Below, piece after piece: positions 58,167 to 64,000 of a stretch of 64,000 nt of DNA. A model generated the notes under the pieces. That model was not told the DNA's origin. It saw nothing but the letters and a program-made list of their open reading frames with translations, and searched no databases. Positions within the stretch are counted from its first letter, which is position 1; each line of letters opens with the position of its first letter. The stretch is from Coniferiporia sulphurascens (taxonomy: Eukaryota; Basidiomycota; Agaricomycetes; Hymenochaetales; Hymenochaetaceae), in NCBI GenBank assembly GCA_002794785.1, contig NBBA01000008.1, forward strand, positions 372,001 to 436,000, given 5' to 3'. The translations under genes were made by a program, and so were the position numbers.

Positions 58167-60176
58167 ATGTCGGCGCGTATCTCGGATAACTACTTGTGGA
58201 ATATCTGGTTATCGAGTTCTTGCTTAGTGCAGCACCTGCGATCGCCCCTCGTCGGTGGTTTGGCAGCTGCGTCCGTTTATCTCTCCCTCGTCCAGTTTCT
58301 CAGATTCCGACGCGTCCGCGAGCTCGAGCGGAAGTATGGAAGAGCTCCGCAAAGCTTGGAGGAAACCGCCGGAAAGACTCGTACAATAATGGGAAGACCC
58401 GATGTCAAGTTGACTCCAGAGGAGGCACAGAAGATTATGTTCGTGACGACGAAGTACGATATGCCGGGCCTGATGTCCTTTAGCCTGATTTTCGCGCTTT
58501 TCAAGACATATTCAATTGTATGACTATTATTTCCTCCAAGTTATTTGTATGATAAAACTGAGACATCCTGTGCTTAGCCATCTATTTCGGAGATCTTGTT
58601 GAAGTCAAAGCAACTTTCCACTCCAGAGAACGTTGCAAGACGATACGTTGATGTGATTGATTCTCCCCTGCTCTTTAATAAATGCTAAACTGATGTGTCT
58701 CGACTAGACGGGAGTTCTGATCAGCACTTGGATGAGCTGTCCATTTATCGACCCCTCCAAGGTGGATATCACAAAGGAGGAAGTGGACCCCCGCGGTGCC
58801 ATAGCCATAGCTCGTGTTAACTGGCTCCATTCTCGCTGGCCCACGATCGTGCGTTTCTCAAAGTCCAGGTCTTTTTATCACGAAATAAATACGATTTTCT
58901 TCACTTTTCTACAGAAGAAAGATGATTATCTTTACACATTGGCTCTCTTCATAATAGAACCTGCGGTGAGTTCTTCGCTCCTAGGGCTATTGTGATTTGG
59001 CCGCAAATTTGACGATTGCTCTGCTTGTGAGTACAGCGCTGGGCGAAGGAATTTGGATGGAGAGAAATGCTTCCAATCGAGCAGGAGGTGAGCAAAGGAA
59101 CAAATATACGACGGAAATTACAATGCTGACTATTTACTTACAGGCGTATTTCGTTTACTGGAAGGAGATTGGCGGACGCATGGATATTAAGGACATCCCG
59201 GAAACTTTGGAGGCACTTTGCGAGTGGACGGAGGTTCGCATCGGCGTTTTCCGCTACAGATGAACTGACCTGACACCGGTACCGGAAGAGCTACGAAGAG
59301 TACAATATGATACCTGCCGAGAGCAATTATGAAGTCGGCATGCACACACTCGACACTTTGGTCCAGACGATAACCGAGCGGTTTGGACTCCGCGACTTTT
59401 TCCGCAATGTTATCATCAGCCTATTAGACGACAGGGCCCAGGATGCGTTCATGTCAGTCCGGGCGTCTTTCGCATCTTTTGCTGACCCTTCGTTGCATAG
59501 CTGACAAGTTATTCATTTCTTTATCCCTATCCCTTGCTTGTATCAGGCTTTCTAAGCCCTCGGCATTCGTACGCAGATATGCGCTGTTTCTTGTGTCGTA
59601 TTTTGCGGTCCGCCATCGCTACTTCAGTCTACCGCGTTTCACACCCGACATGTATACAATGGTTGACGTTCCCGCTAAAGAACTCAAGAAAGAAATGCCT
59701 CGACTGCATCCGTCACGGTGAGTCGGCACATCGGAACTACGAACGTTCTTTTTGTTCAGGTTTTCGTCTGACGTCGTGCCCGTCGCAGCTTTGGAAAAGA
59801 GCCGTGGTACAAGCCTGAACCGACTGGATTGAGCTGGCTCATGCAAGTAATTATGGTGAAGATTGGTATGCGTGAAGAGGAATTCGTCCCGGGCGTGAAG
59901 TATAAGAGCGCCGGATATCGCTTGGAAGAACTCGTGAGCCATTTTGTTTGTTAGCATTAATAAATTAGGTCCCTTACGTTGCCGCTTTTCGCTCCCCCTC
60001 ACAGGGCCCTGTTGCCTTGGAGAACTGTGAGTACCTCCCGTTGTCTGTTGCTTTTATGCAGGAGTATGTACCGATGAGCATTCGATGCCGTAGCGGGTCA
60101 CGCGGAAGTTATGAGTATGGCAGCGAAGATCCAGGGTTGCCCAGTCTCGGGCGTCTGGGCACGCAAGAGTCCGTAA
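58167..60176 (+). CDS. mpaB-like (DUF2236) membrane-bound oxygenase
   Basis: Protein of 447 residues in the ER-bound oxygenase mpaB/DUF2236 family, related to rubber and terpene-chain cleaving haem enzymes such as MpaB of mycophenolic acid synthesis. Exons: 58167..58517, 58578..58652, 58708..58848, 58915..58965, 59037..59087, 59144..59233, 59289..59452, 59547..59717, 59789..59933, 60005..60026, 60094..60176. A membrane segment lies near residues 28-47. Motifs: YDMPGLMSFSLIFALFKTYS, RYVDTGVLISTW, DPRGAIAIARVNWLHSRWP, KKDDYLYTLALFIIEPARW, EAYFVYWKEIGGRM, IPAESNYEVGMHTLD, and a late GHAEVMSMAAKIQGCP. Exon 10 is 22 nt. The natural substrate is unknown; the neighbours do not form a biosynthetic cluster. 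Confidence 0.88.
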
Positions 60177-61863
60177 AGTTCTCCACTTTTCCTGCGCCTT
60201 CAGTTCGTCTTCGTCAGGTTTTATGGATCTGTAGTTCTCGTGTTGATGACGTGCTCTCTAACTACATAACTGTGTGCTCCTGTCTGGTGTTGTCCACTTC
60301 AAGGGAGTTCTGGGGTTGAACACAGATAATTGACGGTTGACTCCGATCGGTGCAAGTCGAATCCAGATGCCTTCGCTCGAGCCCTATAAGCTCTACTTAC
60401 GTTCACGGCTGTCTGGTTCCTGAGCATCCTTCTCCATAAGTGGGGCTTGACGGCGGATTTGAACCATGCGCGGCACCCTATTCAAGCTTGACTTCCGAGT
60501 ATCCTTTGGCTAAATTTGTGTGGCTTCTTTATGCGCTGGCAGGAACATGATCTCACTTGGGCTTCTTTCACTGTGTCATTGGCCGGAAACGATTATGGTT
60601 CTTGCAACGGTCATCTCCTGGGGGCAACCAACTGTCTTCACGCCATAATGTGGGAGACTGAAAGGGGATGTTGCCACGACCGGGCCCCATCCTTCTGCTG
60701 GGAGGCTAAACTTACACGCGTTTCATGTTGACTACGTCATGATACAGTGGGAGAATCCGGTACTCTTCTACCTTCTGGCGCTTCGGCATTATACTCTCCG
60801 ACACATCTTCCCAAGTAGCGTGTGTATTTTGATTGCTACGTTACTATTTCCAAATGACCTCTTCGGCTATCCAGAATTTAGTGAGTGCCGGCGGTAATAA
60901 GCTGAAATACGCTTGTGGGGAATGCTCGTAGCCCGTGGAGTCTCTAGATTTTAGCAGTGCAAATGCCATCAGATCTTTATCATTTGATTGAAGCACTGTT
61001 GAAGTTGATTCACAAGAAATTGTGAGAAATGACCTGCCCCTAAGTCGGAAACAGACTTGTGTGGCCAATCACGTCGCTAAATAATGCCCAAATAAGGCAT
61101 GGGAAACCCATCATATGATGTGTACAGCTACTCTTTCCTTTTACATTAAACGTTCTCCTAACTGCAATCAACATGTGTTTCCATTCAAGAATGAGAAGTA
61201 TCGCGCATAGCCTCAAAGGATCCGCTCTATGCTCTTCTCATTTCCCGGTAAAGTGGGGATATTTTCTAGTCCGCTTCCGGGTCTTTGCAACCTTTTGGCT
61301 CTGAATTACTCGGTGTTCTGGAACGTCAAGTCTGTTGTATACGGGACAGGATATTGTAATTAAAGCCTGGCTTGCCTAGAGTTCGACCGCTTTGTCGCTG
61401 TCTGCTCGGGTTCGGACGCCGCACAATGTGACCGGGCGAAACTAAAACCCTCATGGGCTGACTCCTATCCGACTTTCAAATGCCACATAGTAGCATGTGC
61501 TAGTTCAAATTCTCGACCCCACTTTGTTCTCGACCACGCTCTCCACAGTCTTTCGTTTGGGAAATCTTGGATTTCTGGACTGTAACAGTGCGCGTCACCT
61601 GGACAATACACGGTTGGTACGTGATCATTTCGTGTAGTATCGTCCGCCGAGAGCTATGGTGCCACCCCTGTCGGTGACAACGTTCCGCTCAATGGAATGC
61701 CCCATATATTTCCCTCAGGCAGTGGGGCGCCACCTGGCTGCGTGTGCAGTGCTACCCAGCGTTTTTCCCTTCTGACATAAAACGACAACAGGTGGACGCT
61801 TGTCTTCCTCGCTCGAAGTCCACTCTCTCTAGACAAAGACACCGCTTCTAGTCGCCAATCCCC
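60177..61863. other. Intergenic, no gene recognised
   Basis: About 1.7 kb between the mpaB-like gene and the glucanase. Short frames only. No TATA box is obvious near the glucanase start. No mobile element was recognised. Confidence 0.45.
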
Positions 61864-63913
61864 ATGCGTCCTCAATTAATCTTGCTGCTCTTGGGCAGCA
61901 TCCACGTCGCCATTTCTCAGCAGATTTATGATATCGTATGTCGTCTTCCCAACATGTCCGCGTTCCATCCGTTTCTACGGACTGATCGTCTGCTCGTGTG
62001 CAGTGGACCACAACATGGGACAGAAGCAGTCTTTTTACATACACAAATCTCTCGCCGAATCCTATCAATTTTGTCTCTCCGGGTGCTATCGGAAGCGCAG
62101 ACATCGTTGTCGACGATACTCAGACATATCAGTCAGTCTGGGGTTTTGGAGCCTCACTCAGTAAGTACCAATTAAACTCACGTCAACACTAACTTCCGAA
62201 CTAATCGATCGTACAGCGGACTCTTCTGCACAGATACTCAGTAATCTGAAGGTAATGGCCTTCGTTGAGTGCTTATTTTAAGTACTCAACATCTTGACTT
62301 AGACGCAAAATGCTGCCAACTACTGGAGTCTCCTTGGTTACACCTTTTCGCGTGAGCCATGGGTCGCACTCTTTTGTGATGACGTCTTGTGCTTATTTTT
62401 GACTTATAGCTACCGACGGGGCAGACGCCGCTGGGCTGACCTATCTTCGGGTTCCGCTTGGAGCGAGTGATTTTTCTGCCAAAAGTAGGTGGCAAAAATC
62501 CTTTCGCTGGCTGAATGCTGACGAATCGCCTCCATAGTATATAGCTATGACGATACTAGTGGAGATACATCGTTCGAGAACTTCAATATCAACGCTGCTC
62601 CATCCTATGTATTTGAAGTCATCAATGACATCCAGTCTATCAATAATCTTCTCAGGGTTCACATTGTACCTTGGTCTCCAGTGCGTATATTGAAACATAC
62701 CCTGATCGTATTCAGCTTGATGTAGTCCGAATAGCCCGGATGGATGAAAACAACCGGAACCATGGACGGGGGATCTTTCCAATCTCAGTACATTAGTATA
62801 TGTAAGTATTTTCCCTTAATCCCGTATGTATCGCATTTCAACTTTTCTCCTTAGACGCCACCTACTTGCTTAAATGTGTTCAGGGTTTTAATAGTCACGG
62901 CATATTCCCCTACGCTATCTCCATTCAGGTGATTCGCCATTCCTTGTACCGCGCACCTGTTTATTAACCGATCGTTAAATGTAGAACGAGCCGGAGAACA
63001 GCAATCCAAGCTACCCTACCGCCCTTCTCCCCGTTGCGAGTGAAGCGCAGATAGGCACCGCGCTTCGCACTTTGCTCAACGACAATGGCTTCTCGGGTGT
63101 AAGAATCATAGGATTTGAACACAACTGGGATGATGCAGCTGGGTACCCCGTGCAGCTTGTAAGTCATCGTTGGCTTCGACAGTGCATACATGCTAAATAT
63201 TTCTGGTTATAGATGCAACAAGCTGGTGACGCTTTTGCAGGAGTTGCCTTCCATTGCTATTCTGGCTCTGTAAGCGAGCAGAATGACTTCCACACTCAGT
63301 ATCCGCAGAAAGAAATATACTTTACCGAATGCTCAGGAACGATAGGGTCCGACTGGTGGAGTGATATTAAGGTAGGCCGCTTTAGCTTGCTAGCAGTCGG
63401 ATGTTGAAAATTTCCTTCGTTTTAGTGGTATATGGACAATCTGTATGTTGGCTAATTTAAACGATACGCATACAGCCAGCGTCCCTAACCTTAATGCACT
63501 TTTTCAAGGTTCATTGGTGCGATAACATATAATTCGCACTCGGGTTTAATGTGGAATCTCGCTCTCGACGGGAGTGGCCATCCGATTCTCCCCACCACTA
63601 CGAGTTGTGGAGGCGGTTGCCGTGGGGTTGTTCAGGTCAACAGCGATGGCTCTTGGAGCGTAAACCAAGAATGTGAGTAGAAATGCTTTTTGGTCGTCCA
63701 AGTTCACTATTAAGTTACTCGCACCTCTTAAGGGTACTCGATGGCCCAAGCGTCTAAGGGTATCCTTCCGCGAGACGTCGGAGGACCGTGGGGGAAGCGA
63801 GTTGGAGTCTCGGTCGGAGGCTCGATGGACTGGGCGCTGATCGTTGGTGCATATGTGACTGGGCGCGTGAGCTCAACAGACTGGGACAGGTACTCACTCG
63901 TTGTGCTAAACTG
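61864..63913 (+). CDS. GH30 endo-beta-1,6-glucanase-like, 3' end beyond window
   Basis: Secreted glycoside hydrolase of family 30. Visible exons: 61864..61935, 62004..62160, 62217..62251, 62303..62351, 62410..62484, 62538..62680, 62735..62801, 62855..62928, 62985..63158, 63213..63371, 63426..63442, 63509..63672, 63733..63913; a last intron with donor gtgcgc runs to the edge. Signal peptide: LILLLLGSIHVAIS. Motifs: WGFGASLTDSSAQ, LRVPLGASDFS, PPGWMKTTG (seen as PGWMKTT after the intron), acid/base Glu in ISIQNEPENSNPSYP, nucleophile Glu in YFTECSGT, and WNLALD. It probably cleaves beta-1,6-glucan of fungal walls, in remodelling or mycoparasitism. Exon 11 is 17 nt. About 455 residues are seen; the terminal beta domain is cut. 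Confidence 0.92.
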
Positions 63914-64000
63914 GTGCGCATGTTTTTATACCTTTGGGGAGTTATAGACTCCATTACTCACGATTTTTTTTTTCTGGTTTCCTTCTTCTATTGAACTATA

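Noticed and set aside
60420..60500. A GGTTCAAATCC-like string on the minus strand, as in a tRNA T-arm
   Set aside because: The flanking bases do not form the T-stem, and no anticodon or D-arm fits.

Overview
The window is nuclear DNA of a filamentous fungus, almost certainly a basidiomycete of the Agaricomycetes type. Genes are dense and broken by many short GT-AG introns (mostly 45-65 nt). The gene set is typical of that group: NST1, an AP-1 beta chain without an ear, a two-finger GATA factor, an mpaB-like oxygenase, a PTS1 acyl-CoA oxidase and secreted GH30 and SGNH enzymes. I rebuilt exons by hand from splice sites, phase and family conservation. No tRNA, rRNA, CRISPR array, intact transposon or bacterial-type operon was seen.

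Left part (1-14.6 kb): the start of QCR2 runs off the left edge on the minus strand. It is followed by a Ser/Thr-rich single-pass membrane protein (+), an F-box protein (+), a second single-pass protein with three PY motifs (-), a small CsbD-like protein (+) and the AP-1 beta-adaptin (+), whose first exon I could not find.

Middle (15-32 kb): a ThDP-dependent decarboxylase/synthase-like enzyme (+) converges on a peroxisomal acyl-CoA oxidase ending in SKL (-). Next come a 4'-phosphopantetheinyl-transferase-like protein with damaged catalytic motifs (-), two related dimeric alpha-beta-barrel (ABM-like) genes facing each other, a TATA-box promoter with no clear gene, and a 16-exon sugar transporter (-).

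Right part (34-64 kb): a GATA factor with a GATA-N region, two zinc fingers and five HPPM repeats (-) is separated by a 4.5-kb divergent spacer from a NEO1-type P4-ATPase (+). NEO1 converges on NST1 (-). Then follow an unrecognised single-TM protein (-), the HAL2/MET22 bisphosphate nucleotidase (+), a secreted SGNH esterase (+), an mpaB-like (DUF2236) oxygenase (+) and a secreted GH30 glucanase cut by the right edge (+).

The genes do not form one pathway. They mix housekeeping functions (respiration, trafficking, lipid flipping, sulfur/salt metabolism, beta-oxidation) with accessory secreted and membrane proteins. The most unusual signals are gene-structural: microexons of 11 and 12 nt that supply catalytic or zinc-binding residues, shorter-than-usual exons in the transporter, and three GC-AG introns, two of them in the acyl-CoA oxidase. 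No clear new multi-gene system is visible.
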